Positions 8,843 through 17,506 are shown, counted from the stretch's first letter. The stretch is 64,000 nucleotides of DNA from Oceanobacter mangrovi (GCF_019740315.1 NZ_JAHXZR010000004.1:310001-374000), one strand, 5' to 3'. The notes: generated by a model from the sequence alone, not told the origin. Numbers and translations: made by a program.

Positions 8843-9208
8843 TTAATCCCACTCGAAGGCTTTTTCCTGGCCACGGGTCAGCTTGATCCATCCTGGCTGG
8901 TCGTCTTCGGCTGATTCACTCCACATGCGTGCAGCACAGCGGACTTCGCAGTCCAGCGCCGGATGAGCAGAGCGGGCGCAATCGAGGTCATCGTTCCAAT
9001 GGGTCAGATTCTGTTTGATCCACAAGCAACCGAACTTGCCTTCGGCTTCCGGTGTATAAACCACCTCGATACCATTGATCAGCCATTGCTGGCTGCTGCC
9101 CTTGCTGGTGCTTTGCTGCACTTCGCCAAGTTCGCTGCTGAGCCAGGCCAGCACGGCATCTGGAGTGGCTTTCATCAGGTAGATTTCAATATCGGGAGTT
9201 TTTGTCAT
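8843..9208 (-). CDS. Conserved hypothetical protein
   Basis: From the ATG at 9206-9208 the product is 121 residues (MTKTPDIEIYLMKATPDAVLAWL...). It looks like a small soluble globular protein with two Cys residues in a LDCEVRCAARMW stretch and a Trp-rich C-terminus. A longer start at 9289 would overlap the next gene further and has no support. It overlaps the 3' end of the membrane-protein gene at 9186-9464 by 23 bp, so the two are probably cotranscribed. I do not recognise a function; it may belong to a family of small unknown proteins in this group. Confidence 0.65.
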   Translation of the reverse strand: MTKTPDIEIYLMKATPDAVLAWLSSELGEVQQSTSKGSSQQWLINGIEVVYTPEAEGKFGCLWIKQNLTHWNDDLDCARSAHPALDCEVRCAARMWSESAEDDQPGWIKLTRGQEKAFEWD

Positions 9209-9464
9209 GGCGTTGCCTGGGGCGGATGAGTCTAAGAACACTGAGCGCAATATACCCGAGCGCTGCGATAATTGCGCCTGTTGCACCAATCACCAGACCT
9301 GCCAGAACCACCAGTTCCTGTTGTATTGACGGCTCCATCCGCAAATTGGCCACGTAAATAAGGCCTCCACCACAAAAAAAGATCACCGCACCAACCACGA
9401 ACAGCCCCAGATTCTGGCGGTCCTTGAGGGATCTTTGTTGCAGCCAGAGCCACAATTTTTTCAT
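9186..9464 (-). CDS. Small inner-membrane protein, two transmembrane helices
   Basis: The 92-residue product starts with a basic, Trp/Leu-rich amphipathic stretch (MKKLWLWLQQRSLKDRQN). Two membrane helices follow, at about residues 18-40 and 50-78, and the tail is basic. It is translationally coupled to the unknown protein at 8843-9208. No catalytic motif is visible, so it may be an accessory or structural membrane protein. No function can be named. Confidence 0.65.
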   Translation of the reverse strand: MKKLWLWLQQRSLKDRQNLGLFVVGAVIFFCGGGLIYVANLRMEPSIQQELVVLAGLVIGATGAIIAALGYIALSVLRLIRPRQRHDKNSRY

Positions 9465-9615
9465 CAGCGGGTTCCATTTTCAGAAGTGCCTAATTCAAGC
9501 CAAATCCAGCTTAACCTGACTTACCTTTACAGATGAGAAAATCACCTTGCTGTCTTATTGTCAGACAATTAGGATGCTGATAACGATGAGCATTCAGACA
9601 GGGTAGTCAGTACTT

Positions 9616-10728
9616 ATGCCGCAGCTAAGGCCCTTTTTTCTCACTTTCAGACTAGATCATCTGGAAGCTGAGTACCGTCGTAATTCTCTCTTTCGTATAC
9701 GTTTTCAGGGCAAAATTGCTGTTTTGCTCGGTGCCCTGCTGTACGTTGCTGCCGGGTTGGTAGTAGACATCTGGTGTAACCCCGAAGGCATCAGCTGGCA
9801 GCTCTGGTATCCGCGTCTGCTTGCGCTGCTGGTGCCTGCGACAGTGGCGCTGCTGATTGAGCGTGAGCTGTTCGACCGTCATCGCGACCTGTTACTGGCA
9901 CTGGTTGGTTTTGCCGCCGGTGCCGGGCTGATTGGGGTGATGAGTCAGCTGCCTGTCAGCCAGGCGACGTATTATTATCCCTTGCTGGTGGTGATCACCT
10001 TCTATACCTACAACTTTGTTGGTACCAGCTTCATTTATGCCCTTTGTGTCGACCTGTTGTTACTGGCCATCTATAACCTGATGTTCGGCTGGTGGCAGCC
10101 CTTTCCGTTATCGACCCTGATCAGCCATAACGTGGTAATTATCTGCGCCAACCTGATTGCCGGAGCTGGCGGTTACATGGCCGAATGGCAGCGGCGGGCG
10201 CTGTTTTTACACGAGCGTGAGCTGGAGCTGGAACGTCAGGATCACATGCATCGGGCCCGTCATGATTCACTTACCGGTTTACCTAACCGGGAGTTGTTGC
10301 AGCTACGGCTGGAGCGGGCGCAGCGACTGGCGGGCCAGAACGATTTACTGCACACGGTATTTTTTATCGATCTGGATAACTTCAAGGTAATTAATGACCG
10401 CTACGGCCATGATCAGGGGGATCGTTTGCTGCAACACATTGCCGAGCAATTACGCAGCTGCTGTTCGGAAAAAGACACCATCGCCCGCATCGGTGGTGAC
10501 GAGTTTGTGTTACTGGCCTGGAATGTCTGGACCGAGCCAGACATCGATAAACTGATCCGCTGTTTGCAGCAAGCGATTGCCACGCCAATGGCCAACGGCC
10601 TGTTTGTTGAATCCAGTATTGGCTGTTGTCATCTGACAGCAGGACAGCTGCCGATTGATGACGTGTTGCGGATGGCGGACGCCACCATGTACCGGATGAA
10701 GCATTCGCGTCGGGTGCAGGCGGGCTGA
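9616..10728 (+). CDS. Membrane-bound diguanylate cyclase (GGDEF)
   Basis: The product is 370 residues. About six transmembrane helices fill residues 30-195 and form a membrane-embedded sensor; a short linker leads to a GGDEF domain at about 210-365. The signature RIGGDEF is intact and DSLTGLPNRELL and DLDNFKVIND are present, so it should make cyclic di-GMP from two GTP. The product-inhibition I-site (RxxD five residues before GGDEF) reads SEKD, so feedback inhibition through that site is not expected. No EAL domain follows. The gene appears monocistronic and is followed by a 375-bp intergenic region before rpsF. Confidence 0.88.
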   Translation: MPQLRPFFLTFRLDHLEAEYRRNSLFRIRFQGKIAVLLGALLYVAAGLVVDIWCNPEGISWQLWYPRLLALLVPATVALLIERELFDRHRDLLLALVGFAAGAGLIGVMSQLPVSQATYYYPLLVVITFYTYNFVGTSFIYALCVDLLLLAIYNLMFGWWQPFPLSTLISHNVVIICANLIAGAGGYMAEWQRRALFLHERELELERQDHMHRARHDSLTGLPNRELLQLRLERAQRLAGQNDLLHTVFFIDLDNFKVINDRYGHDQGDRLLQHIAEQLRSCCSEKDTIARIGGDEFVLLAWNVWTEPDIDKLIRCLQQAIATPMANGLFVESSIGCCHLTAGQLPIDDVLRMADATMYRMKHSRRVQAG

Positions 10729-10769
10729 TGATGGTTTTGGGGTGCTGGGTCTGGTCTTTTCGACAGACG

Positions 10770-10814
10770 AAAAAAAACCAGTGCTGCAGGATCTGACAAT
10801 AGAAGCAACACTGG
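10770..10814 (-). terminator. Rho-independent terminator facing the minus strand
   Basis: Read on the minus strand, CCAGTG pairs with CACTGG, a further TGC pairs with GCA after one mismatch, and eight U residues follow. On the plus strand no U run follows, so this is not the terminator of the cyclase gene. No minus-strand gene is seen upstream of it. It may end a small RNA or antisense transcript of the 10.8-11.1 kb region. Confidence 0.5.
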
Positions 10815-11050
10815 CCTAGACCTGATGGTAAGTCAGGTAGATGGAAGAGTATGGGCAACCCTCAATTGGCCCACACAAATATCCTAGTCCTCTGCTGGGA
10901 TATTCGCCATGTGGCTGGATGTCGCAGGCAGGATTGACAGCCAGACTGATTAATATTGCATCAGTCGTACCGCTCTGGTAACCTCCGCGCTCCTTTTTAT
11001 CCGTGTATTTGGATCTGCTGCTGCAAGGTAGCTGGTTCGGGTAGAGCGGA

Positions 11051-11097
11051 CTCCTTGCCTTACCGGATGGTCCGGAAGGCTTATAACCCACAAGGAG
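11051..11097 (+). promoter_or_regulatory. rpsF leader: hairpin inside a potential anti-Shine-Dalgarno pairing
   Basis: CTCCTTG (11051-11057) is perfectly complementary to CAAGGAG (11091-11097), which contains the ribosome site of rpsF. Between them GCCTT/AAGGC and CCGGA/TCCGG form a hairpin at 11057-11080. The pairing could hide the ribosome site. S6:S18 is known to bind its own leader in other bacteria, so autoregulation is plausible here. The rest of the 10729-11103 gap holds only the minus-strand terminator and a 7-bp inverted repeat (10944-10966). Confidence 0.5.
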
Positions 11098-11103
11098 CTG
11101 ACA

Positions 11104-11526
11104 ATGCGTCACTACGAGATCGTTTTTCTGGTTCACCCAGATCAAAGCGAACAGGTTCCTGCGATGGTTGAGCGTTATACCTCTACTATCGAAGGCACTG
11201 GTGGTTCTATCCACCGTTTCGAAGACTGGGGTCGTCGCCACCTGGCTTACCCAATCAACGATGTTCACAAAGCTCACTACATCCTGATGAACGTTGAGTG
11301 TACTCAGGAAGCTCTGGAAGAACTGACCACCAACTTCCGTTACAACGATGCAATTCTGCGTAACATGGTGATCCGTCAAGACGAAGCTGTGACTGAAATG
11401 TCTCCGATCAAAGCTGCTGAAAGCCGTGAAGATCGTCGTCGTTCCGAAAATCGTGAAGAGCGCAAAGCTGCTCAGAGCGAAGATGCTGATGTAGCTGATG
11501 AAGCTGCTGACGAAGAAGAAGAGTAA
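11104..11526 (+). CDS. rpsF: 30S ribosomal protein S6
   Basis: The 140-residue product starts [17 protein letters not shown] and contains the S6 signature ([24 protein letters not shown]). The C-terminal 40 residues form the variable acidic tail (AADEEEE). It binds the central domain of 16S rRNA together with S18, encoded next. The ATG has a strong AAGGAG site 7 bp upstream. It is the first gene of the classic rpsF-rpsR-rplI cluster, with a possible autoregulatory leader. Codon use is that of a highly expressed gene. There are no oddities. Confidence 0.97.
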   Translation: MRHYEIVFLVHPDQSEQVPAMVERYTSTIEGTGGSIHRFEDWGRRHLAYPINDVHKAHYILMNVECTQEALEELTTNFRYNDAILRNMVIRQDEAVTEMSPIKAAESREDRRRSENREERKAAQSEDADVADEAADEEEE

Positions 11527-11539
11527 TAGGAGCTTTCTA

Positions 11540-11770
11540 ATGGCACGTTTTTTCCGTCGTCGCAAGTTCTGCCGTTTCACCGCTGAAGGCGTTAAGCAGA
11601 TCGATTACAAAGATCTGGAAACCCTGAAAGGCTACATCACTGAAACTGGCAAGATCGTACCAAGCCGTATCACTGGTACCCGTGCAAAATATCAGCGTCA
11701 GCTGGCTACTGCGATCAAGCGCGCGCGCTACATCGCTCTGCTGCCTTACACTGACGCACACGACAATTGA
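11540..11770 (+). CDS. rpsR: 30S ribosomal protein S18
   Basis: The ATG at 11540 gives a 76-residue basic protein ([18 protein letters not shown]) with the S18 core [20 protein letters not shown]. This is the standard length. It follows rpsF after 13 bp with an AGGAG site, so the two are cotranscribed. S18 forms a heterodimer with S6 on the 30S platform. Confidence 0.97.
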   Translation: MARFFRRRKFCRFTAEGVKQIDYKDLETLKGYITETGKIVPSRITGTRAKYQRQLATAIKRARYIALLPYTDAHDN

Positions 11771-11828
11771 TTGGTGCGGATTGACGGTTAGACTGATTCG
11801 TCACTGACCTGCCAATCCGGAGTTAATC

Positions 11829-12686
11829 ATGAAGTCTCTGGCTCTATGGGCCATGCGCAGCCGCACTCAGGCAATTATTGCCGCGGCTGGGCTGATCGCC
11901 GTCCCTTTGCTGTTTTGGCTTGGGGCGGCAGTGCTGGCGCTGGTTGTCCTGCGCCAGCCAACCAGAGAAGCCACTACGGTGGCGATGTGGGGCGTGATGC
12001 CTTCGCTGGCCTGGCTGGCGATGGGTGATCCAACCCCGTTTCTGGTCGCAGTTGGTGTTGTACTGACTGCGCTGGTACTGAAACAAACCATGCGGTTGCC
12101 GCTGGCGCTGATGGTTGCTGCAGTACTGGGAGAAATTATTTACTTCTGTTTGCCCTGGTTGTTGGCTGATGTATTGCCACTGGTGGTGAAACAGAGTGAA
12201 ACCCTTGTAAGCAAGGCGCTTGAAAACAGCCCGGATCTCCAGGCTACATTGCTGCCTCTGGTAGCGCCCATGGTTCATGGAGTGCTCGCTGCCTTGCATA
12301 CGCTGGTAATCTGTTTGTGTCTGTTATTGGGACGCTATTGGCAGAGCAGCCAGGATCACCCCGGTGGTTTTGGTACTGAATTCCGGCAACTGAAGTTGCC
12401 ACTGGCGTTTGGTGCTCCTGTCATGCTGGCTGTATTTCTGGCAGCCGAGCTGAGTCCGCTGTTGGCAGGTATGGTGCCCGTGTTAACGGTCATCATGGCG
12501 CTGGCAGGGCTGGCAGTGTTTCATGGCGTGGTGTTTAACAGCCAGGCCAGTCCGAATTGGCTGTTGCCAGTGTATCTGGCGCTGTTTGTGTTCGGGCCTT
12601 ACATGTACACATTACTAATTTTCGTAGCGGCGCTGGATAGTCTGATTGACATTCGCACGCGACTAAAAGACACGGCGGGACAATAA
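11829..12686 (+). CDS. DUF2232-like integral membrane protein between rpsR and rplI
   Basis: The 285-residue product is almost entirely hydrophobic, with about eight predicted membrane helices beginning near residue 15. A membrane gene at this place, between rpsR and rplI, is common in Pseudomonas and relatives. It is usually annotated as a YybS/DUF2232-type protein of unknown role. It lies 58 bp behind rpsR and 30 bp before rplI, so it is probably part of the ribosomal operon, but its codon use is less biased than its neighbours'. No function is established that I can name. Confidence 0.8.
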   Translation: MKSLALWAMRSRTQAIIAAAGLIAVPLLFWLGAAVLALVVLRQPTREATTVAMWGVMPSLAWLAMGDPTPFLVAVGVVLTALVLKQTMRLPLALMVAAVLGEIIYFCLPWLLADVLPLVVKQSETLVSKALENSPDLQATLLPLVAPMVHGVLAALHTLVICLCLLLGRYWQSSQDHPGGFGTEFRQLKLPLAFGAPVMLAVFLAAELSPLLAGMVPVLTVIMALAGLAVFHGVVFNSQASPNWLLPVYLALFVFGPYMYTLLIFVAALDSLIDIRTRLKDTAGQ

Positions 12687-12716
12687 CGGGCCCGACCCTG
12701 TAATGAGGAATTCAAG

Positions 12717-13163
12717 ATGCAAATCATTCTGCTGGAAAAAGTAGCAAACCTGGGTGAACTGGGCGAGAAAGTAAACGTTAAGCCAGGTTACGCTCGTAAC
12801 TTCCTGGTTCCACACGGTAAAGCTGTTCCTGCTACCCAGGCTAACATCGAACACTTCGAAGCTCGTCGTGCTGAACTGGAAGCCTCTGCTGCTGCCAAGC
12901 TGGCCGAAGCCCAGTCTCGTAAAGAGAAAATCGAAGAAATCGAATTGTCTGTGGCTGTTCGCGCTGGCGACGAAGGCAAACTGTTCGGTTCTCTGGGCAA
13001 CCGTGACATCGCTGAACTGGCTACCCAGGCTGGCGTTGCACTGGCCAAGTCTGAAGTACGTCTGCCTACCGGTCCTATCCGCGTAGTTGGCGAATTCGAC
13101 GTTGCTATCCACCTGCACGCTGAAGTTGAAGCAGTTCTGAAACTGCACGTTGTTGCTGAATAA
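12717..13163 (+). CDS. rplI: 50S ribosomal protein L9
   Basis: The 148-residue product begins [19 protein letters not shown]. It has the conserved N-terminal RNA-binding domain ([12 protein letters not shown]), a long central helix (residues 45-75) and a C-terminal domain, the normal L9 plan and length. The codon bias is strong. It ends the ribosomal operon and is followed by hairpins and a terminator before dnaB. Confidence 0.97.
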   Translation: MQIILLEKVANLGELGEKVNVKPGYARNFLVPHGKAVPATQANIEHFEARRAELEASAAAKLAEAQSRKEKIEEIELSVAVRAGDEGKLFGSLGNRDIAELATQAGVALAKSEVRLPTGPIRVVGEFDVAIHLHAEVEAVLKLHVVAE

Positions 13164-13184
13164 GTAATAACGCTTCATGCAGGT

Positions 13185-13249
13185 CAGGCAGCCGGATTGT
13201 TCCGGCTGCCTGAAAAAGGCACTATTGGTCACTCTCTAGTGCCTTTTTT
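13185..13249 (+). terminator. Hairpin pair and terminator after rplI
   Basis: Two stem-loops lie here. CAGGCAGCCGGA/TCCGGCTGCCTG (13185-13212) has a 12-bp stem and a 4-nt loop. AAAAAGGCACTA/TAGTGCC (13213-13243) runs into six T residues (13244-13249), a typical rho-independent terminator. Confidence 0.85.
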
Positions 13250-13300
13250 GTATCTGCCGGGATGTCCCCGGCCCGCCGCTGTTTGTAATGGAATCCGGAG

Positions 13301-14686
13301 ATGAGTGACGACTACCAGTCTGACGTAACCGAGTCTTCCCAGCCTCGCACCCCGCCGCATTCGGTCGAAGCCGAGCAATCTGTGCTTGGCGCCCTGATGC
13401 TGGACGAACGTGCCTGGGAATCGGTCAGTGAAAGCTTGCTGGATACGGATTTCTATCGTCACGATCACCGCTTGATTTTCCGCGCTATTAGCCATCTGTC
13501 ATCGGTCGAACAGGCGATTGACGTGGTCACGGTAGCAGAAGAGCTGGAAGAGCGTGGCCAGCTGGAAGGCGCCGGTGGTGCCTCCTATCTGGCGCGGCTG
13601 GTTGACCTCACGCCGTCGATTGAAAACTGCTCGGCCTATGCCGGGATTGTGCGTGAGCGTTCTCAGCAGCGCCGTCTGATTGAAGCCGCCAGCGACATCA
13701 TGCAGAAGGCTTACGAGCCGGGTGGTGATGACAGCCTGACACTGATTTCCGACGCCGAAAAAGCGATTGCTGAAATCGCCGAAGGCAACCGCAACGACGG
13801 TGGTCCGGTCAAGGTCGCGCCGATTCTGAAAAATACCCTCGACCAGCTCGACCAGATGTTCAACCAGCCGGATGGCCTGACTGGTGTGACTTCCGGCTTC
13901 GACAATATCGACCAGCGCACCTCCGGCTGGCAAAAGGCCGACCTGGTGATTATCGCCGCCCGTCCGTCGATGGGTAAAACCACCTATGCCATGAACCTGG
14001 TTGAAAACGCCCTGCTGAGCACCAAACGGCCATGTCTGGTGTTTTCACTGGAAATGCCATCTGAATCCATCGTCATGCGTATGCTGTCGTCGATAGGTAA
14101 GATCGACCAGAGCCGTATCCGTAGCGGCAAGCTGATCGACGAAGACTGGCCCAAGTTGTCGGCCGCTGTCACCATGCTGAAAGACCTGCCGCTCTACATC
14201 GACGATACGGCCGCGCTGACGCCGCAGGAAATGCGAGCTCGCGCCCGCCAGGTTTATCGCGAAGCCGGTGATCTTGCGCTGATCATGGTCGACTATTTGC
14301 AGCTGATGCGGGTGACCGGCAAGTCTGAAGGCCGGACCCAGGAAATTTCCGAAATTTCCCGGACTCTCAAGGTCATCGCCAAGGAATTCAATTGCCCGAT
14401 GATCGCGCTGTCACAGCTCAACCGCTCGCTCGAGCAACGTCCCAACAAACGCCCGGTGAACTCCGACCTGCGTGAATCCGGCGCCATCGAGCAGGACGCC
14501 GATATTATCCAGTTTATTTACCGTGATGAGGTTTATAACGAGGACAGCCCGGAAAAAGGGGTTGCCGAAATCATCACGGGTAAACACCGTAACGGCCCGA
14601 TTGGTACCGACCGGCTGGCCTTTATCGGTAAATACACCCGCTTTGAAAATCTCGCCCATGGTTATGGCGACTATGACGATGAGTAA
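13301..14686 (+). CDS. dnaB: Replicative DNA helicase DnaB
   Basis: The 461-residue product has the DnaB N-terminal domain (PHSVEAEQSVLGALMLD, about 20-120) and the RecA-like helicase domain. In the latter are Walker A RPSMGKTTYA near residue 223, Walker B ALIMVDYLQLM, and ALSQLNRSLEQR. Length and motifs are normal and no intein is seen. It unwinds DNA at the replication fork as a hexamer. It follows the rplI terminator and so has its own promoter. A DnaT-like and P-like pair at 41.4-43.2 kb could act as loaders. Confidence 0.97.
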   Translation: MSDDYQSDVTESSQPRTPPHSVEAEQSVLGALMLDERAWESVSESLLDTDFYRHDHRLIFRAISHLSSVEQAIDVVTVAEELEERGQLEGAGGASYLARLVDLTPSIENCSAYAGIVRERSQQRRLIEAASDIMQKAYEPGGDDSLTLISDAEKAIAEIAEGNRNDGGPVKVAPILKNTLDQLDQMFNQPDGLTGVTSGFDNIDQRTSGWQKADLVIIAARPSMGKTTYAMNLVENALLSTKRPCLVFSLEMPSESIVMRMLSSIGKIDQSRIRSGKLIDEDWPKLSAAVTMLKDLPLYIDDTAALTPQEMRARARQVYREAGDLALIMVDYLQLMRVTGKSEGRTQEISEISRTLKVIAKEFNCPMIALSQLNRSLEQRPNKRPVNSDLRESGAIEQDADIIQFIYRDEVYNEDSPEKGVAEIITGKHRNGPIGTDRLAFIGKYTRFENLAHGYGDYDDE

Positions 14687-14728
14687 GCGCATCGGCTGAT
14701 TTTCCGCAGTAACAGAACGAGGAACCCC

Positions 14729-15322
14729 ATGAAGTTTACCCCCACACTCGAATTCGAGGGTGGCCGCGTCCGGACGCTGGAAGCCTCTGACCGCGATGCC
14801 CTGTTTGCCGTTTATCAACAACCGGAAGTGCCGGGCCAGCGACCGTTGGAAAAGCCGGAACAGCTGGATCGTATGATTGAGCTGGGAGTGCAGATGGCAG
14901 CGACCCAGCGGGGCATGATGTGGGCGCTGGAATTGGGTTCTGCAGCGGAAGGCTATCAGCTGGTTGGCCAGGTCAGCGCGTTTGACTGGCAGCCGTCCTG
15001 GCTCAAGGTCACTTTCCGTATTGACGCCTTGCCCGTTGCTGACATGAACGTTCGGGCGTTGGCGCTGCAGGCCTGTATCGACTTTATGGCTGACAAGTAC
15101 CACCTGCGTAATTTCGCCTGGCAGTGGATTGAAGGCCAGAACGAAGCCATCAAGGAAATGCTCGCAGCCGCCGGTTTTACGTTCGCTGCACGCCTGCGTC
15201 AGGCCTGGCGAATCGGTGAAAACGAATGGCGTGATGTTGAGCAATACCACAAGGTCTTGTCGGTTGCTGATAACGCAGTGACCAGTGTCGCAGGTAATAA
15301 CGAAGGGGAGTCCGTTCAGTGA
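14729..15322 (+). CDS. GNAT-fold acetyltransferase-like protein (first of a tandem pair)
   Basis: The 197-residue product follows the RimJ/RimL layout: an N-terminal strand EGGRVRTLEASDRDALFAVYQ, a central YQLVGQVSAF strand, and a C-terminal NFAWQWIEGQNEAIKEMLAAAGF where RimJ-like enzymes carry NxxSxxxxEKxGF. The acetyl-CoA loop (Q/R-x-x-G-x-G/A) is not obvious, so catalysis is uncertain. It starts 42 bp after dnaB with an ACGAGGA site and overlaps the next gene by four bases (GTGA). The pair could be paralogues. Substrate unknown. Confidence 0.6.
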   Translation: MKFTPTLEFEGGRVRTLEASDRDALFAVYQQPEVPGQRPLEKPEQLDRMIELGVQMAATQRGMMWALELGSAAEGYQLVGQVSAFDWQPSWLKVTFRIDALPVADMNVRALALQACIDFMADKYHLRNFAWQWIEGQNEAIKEMLAAAGFTFAARLRQAWRIGENEWRDVEQYHKVLSVADNAVTSVAGNNEGESVQ

Positions 15323-15870
15323 ACTGGAATTATGAAACGACCAACTTCCTGATCCGCCTGCCGATCAGTGCGGATGACGAAGAGTCCCTGTTCGGCTTGC
15401 TGAAAAACCCGTCTGCCAGCGCGCACTTGCCGAAAAGCCAGTTGTACACGTCAGTACAGACACTTGATGAATTACGCCGTGCCACCATGCGTTTTCAGGC
15501 CCGTGAAGCTGCCACCTGGCTGGTTGAGCGTCTGACCGGTTCACTGGAAGAACGAGCGGCACTGGCTGCCCGTATCACACTGACGGACATTAACTGGATG
15601 CAGGCATCAGGCCGTTTGCAGTGGGAGCTGGATGAGTCAGTGACAGCTACTGAGCTGCGGGAAATTCTGGCGGCGGTTGAGCAGTTCTGTTTCAGTGATC
15701 TGGCATTGCATCGACTGGAACTGCGGATGCTGCCTGACGCCGACAAGCATGTTGCGCTGGCGGGTGAATGTGGCTTCCAGCCTGAAGGCGTATTGCCAGC
15801 CCAGCTGGAGTTTGAAGGCCAATGGGTCGATCACGCCGTGTTTGGCAAGCTGGCAAGCGACCCGGCCTGA
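15319..15870 (+). CDS. GNAT-fold acetyltransferase-like protein (second of a tandem pair)
   Basis: The GTG start at 15319 overlaps the stop of the previous gene, and a GGGGAG site precedes it. The 183-residue product has the RimJ-like order: TTNFLIRLPISADDEESLFGLL, a middle strand AALAARITLTDINW, and FCFSDLALHRLELRMLPDADKHVALAGECGFQPEG near the end. As in its partner, the pantetheine-binding loop is weak. Coupled translation suggests that the two act together, perhaps as a heterodimer. The substrate is not known. Confidence 0.6.
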   Translation: MNWNYETTNFLIRLPISADDEESLFGLLKNPSASAHLPKSQLYTSVQTLDELRRATMRFQAREAATWLVERLTGSLEERAALAARITLTDINWMQASGRLQWELDESVTATELREILAAVEQFCFSDLALHRLELRMLPDADKHVALAGECGFQPEGVLPAQLEFEGQWVDHAVFGKLASDPA

Positions 15871-15899
15871 TAACCGGGTTACAGGTGTAATGCGCACGA

Positions 15900-16271
15900 T
15901 CAGCTGGCTGAGTTATCGATCAGAATAGCCAGCCAGAAAATCGTGCAAATCATAATCGATACTGTCACTGCGGCTGAGCCAAGATCCTTGGCCAGCCCAG
16001 CCATCGGGTTGTATTCCTTTCCTGCCCGGTCAACCACAGCTTCAATGGCGGTGTTGATCAGCTCCATTACCAGAATCAGTAACCAGCTGGTTATCAGCAA
16101 CGCCCATTGCAGGGCGGATTGGGCTACCATAAAGCTGGCAGGCACCAGTGCCAGCCCGGCCCAAAGTTCATAACGAAACGCCGGTTCGTTGTTGTAGGCG
16201 GCTTTCAGGCCTTGCCAGGAATAACGGGAAGCATAATAAAAGCGTTTCAAGCCAGTGGCTTTCTGAAGCAT
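15900..16271 (-). CDS. dgkA: Diacylglycerol kinase
   Basis: The ATG at 16269-16271 gives 123 residues, the normal DgkA length, with AGGA 8 bp upstream; a start at 16301 would add ten residues. The DgkA signature ELINTAIEAVVDR is near residue 70, and three membrane helices are evident. The enzyme phosphorylates diacylglycerol to phosphatidic acid in the inner membrane and so recycles lipid from envelope glycan synthesis. It is convergent with the GNAT pair. Confidence 0.93.
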   Translation of the reverse strand: MLQKATGLKRFYYASRYSWQGLKAAYNNEPAFRYELWAGLALVPASFMVAQSALQWALLITSWLLILVMELINTAIEAVVDRAGKEYNPMAGLAKDLGSAAVTVSIMICTIFWLAILIDNSAS

Positions 16272-16539
16272 GCGTGTGATCCTGTGTTGATGCAGCTGCA
16301 ACCCGTCAGTGTAGCGACGGAAGTTTGCATATTCCTTTCAAAAACGTGCGCGAAATATCAGTTTTAAATGTAGGACAATCCGACACCTTTGGTCAGGTCC
16401 ATTCATTCCGTATCATACGAGTTGGTACGTTTTTTGTTTAGCCACAAACGGCTTGAAGCCGGACGGATCACAGATTTACAACAACAGGGAGCTGGAGCCA
16501 GACCGTGTTTATCAATGTTTTATACGCAGGCGGTACCGG

Positions 16540-17142
16540 GTGAGTGAGATTGAATCACCGTTGCTGACGGACGAAATCTTTATGAAACGTCTGCGTAGCC
16601 AGATGCTGGCGTTTGCCCGCTTGCAGCTGAACAACGAGGCGCTGGCAGAGGACGCGGTGCAGGAAGCGCTGGCGGGTGCCTTGCGTAACGCCGCTTCACT
16701 TACCCGTCAGGCAGCTTTGAAAAGCTGGGTGTTTGCGATCCTGAAAAACAAGATCACCGATATCCTGCGGCAGAAATACCGTCAACCAGAGTCGGTCATC
16801 CCAGTCGCCGCTGGTGATCCGGGAGAGCTGGAAGAACAGCTGTTCGATCACCAGGGTCACTGGCATCAGGAAGAACAGCCGATTAGCTGGAATTCGCCCC
16901 AGCGGCTGGTGCACGAGCGGCAGTTCTGGGCGGTCTTTGATGCCTGTCTGAACCATTTGCCAGCCCGTCAGGCGCAGGTCTTTATGATGCGTGAGTTTAT
17001 GGAGCTGTCGTCAGAAGAAATCTGCGATGCGGTTGATGTGACCGTCAGTAACCTGCATGTGTTGCTGTACCGGGCGCGGCTGCAACTACGTGAATGCCTG
17101 GAGAATAACTGGTTTGCCACGACAGGAGGACCAGCATCATGA
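16540..17142 (+). CDS. ECF-type sigma-70 family sigma factor
   Basis: The preferred start is the GTG at 16540 (201 residues), which gives the N-terminus typical of the TIGR02943-like family; an in-frame TTG at 16453 is less likely. Region 2 is MLAFARLQLNNEALAEDAVQEAL. Region 4 is LPARQAQVFMMREFMELSSEEICDAVDVTVSNLHVLLYRARLQLRECL, a helix-turn-helix for -35 recognition. The gene overlaps the zinc-finger anti-sigma gene by four bases. The signal is not known; relatives respond to envelope or oxidative stress. Confidence 0.88.
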   Translation: MSEIESPLLTDEIFMKRLRSQMLAFARLQLNNEALAEDAVQEALAGALRNAASLTRQAALKSWVFAILKNKITDILRQKYRQPESVIPVAAGDPGELEEQLFDHQGHWHQEEQPISWNSPQRLVHERQFWAVFDACLNHLPARQAQVFMMREFMELSSEEICDAVDVTVSNLHVLLYRARLQLRECLENNWFATTGGPAS

Positions 17143-17402
17143 TGAACTGCCATCAGGCAACCCGGTTGTTGTCGGAATCGCAGGATCGCAAGCTCAGGAT
17201 GACTGAGCAGGTTGAGCTGAAATTTCACCTGCTGGTGTGCAGTGGCTGCCGTAATTTCAGCCAGCAAATGGGCTCGTTGCGGTATCTTATGCGGGAGTTT
17301 GCCAGCCAGTCAGGCGAGTCAGACAAACCGCGGGGCAAGGCTGAGAAGCCGGATAGCAACAAACCAGATAACAACAAATCAGATAACAACAAGCGCAGCT
17401 AA
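17139..17402 (+). CDS. Small zinc-finger anti-sigma factor
   Basis: The 87-residue product has the zf-HC2 pattern: an N-terminal MNCHQATRLLSESQDRKL helix, then HLLVCSGC, that is H-x3-C-x2-C near residue 31. This is the zinc-binding anti-sigma fold (ZAS/ChrR-like). The tail after residue 60 is a repetitive Lys/Asp/Asn stretch (DNNKSDNNK). There is no membrane helix, so it is cytoplasmic and probably acts as a redox- or metal-sensing anti-sigma factor. It is coupled by ATGA overlap to the sigma gene. Confidence 0.82.
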   Translation: MMNCHQATRLLSESQDRKLRMTEQVELKFHLLVCSGCRNFSQQMGSLRYLMREFASQSGESDKPRGKAEKPDSNKPDNNKSDNNKRS

Positions 17403-17506
17403 AAGCTCCCGCACTGCACACAGCGCACAGCCGGGAGAAAAAATGGCCAGAACAGGGGCTGGCCCAGGCAAGGCGTACACCACGGGGAGCGGTGCACTGA
17501 TCAAAC

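Noticed and set aside
11031-11103. tRNA-like GGGTAGAGCGGA sequence before rpsF
   Set aside because: There is no T-arm GGTTCGAATCC, no acceptor pairing and no anticodon arm; it is part of the rpsF leader.
10816-11580. 254-residue minus-strand open frame across rpsF
   Set aside because: It is the antisense of rpsF and its leader; the Phe/Ser/Val-rich product reflects the codon bias of the real gene.
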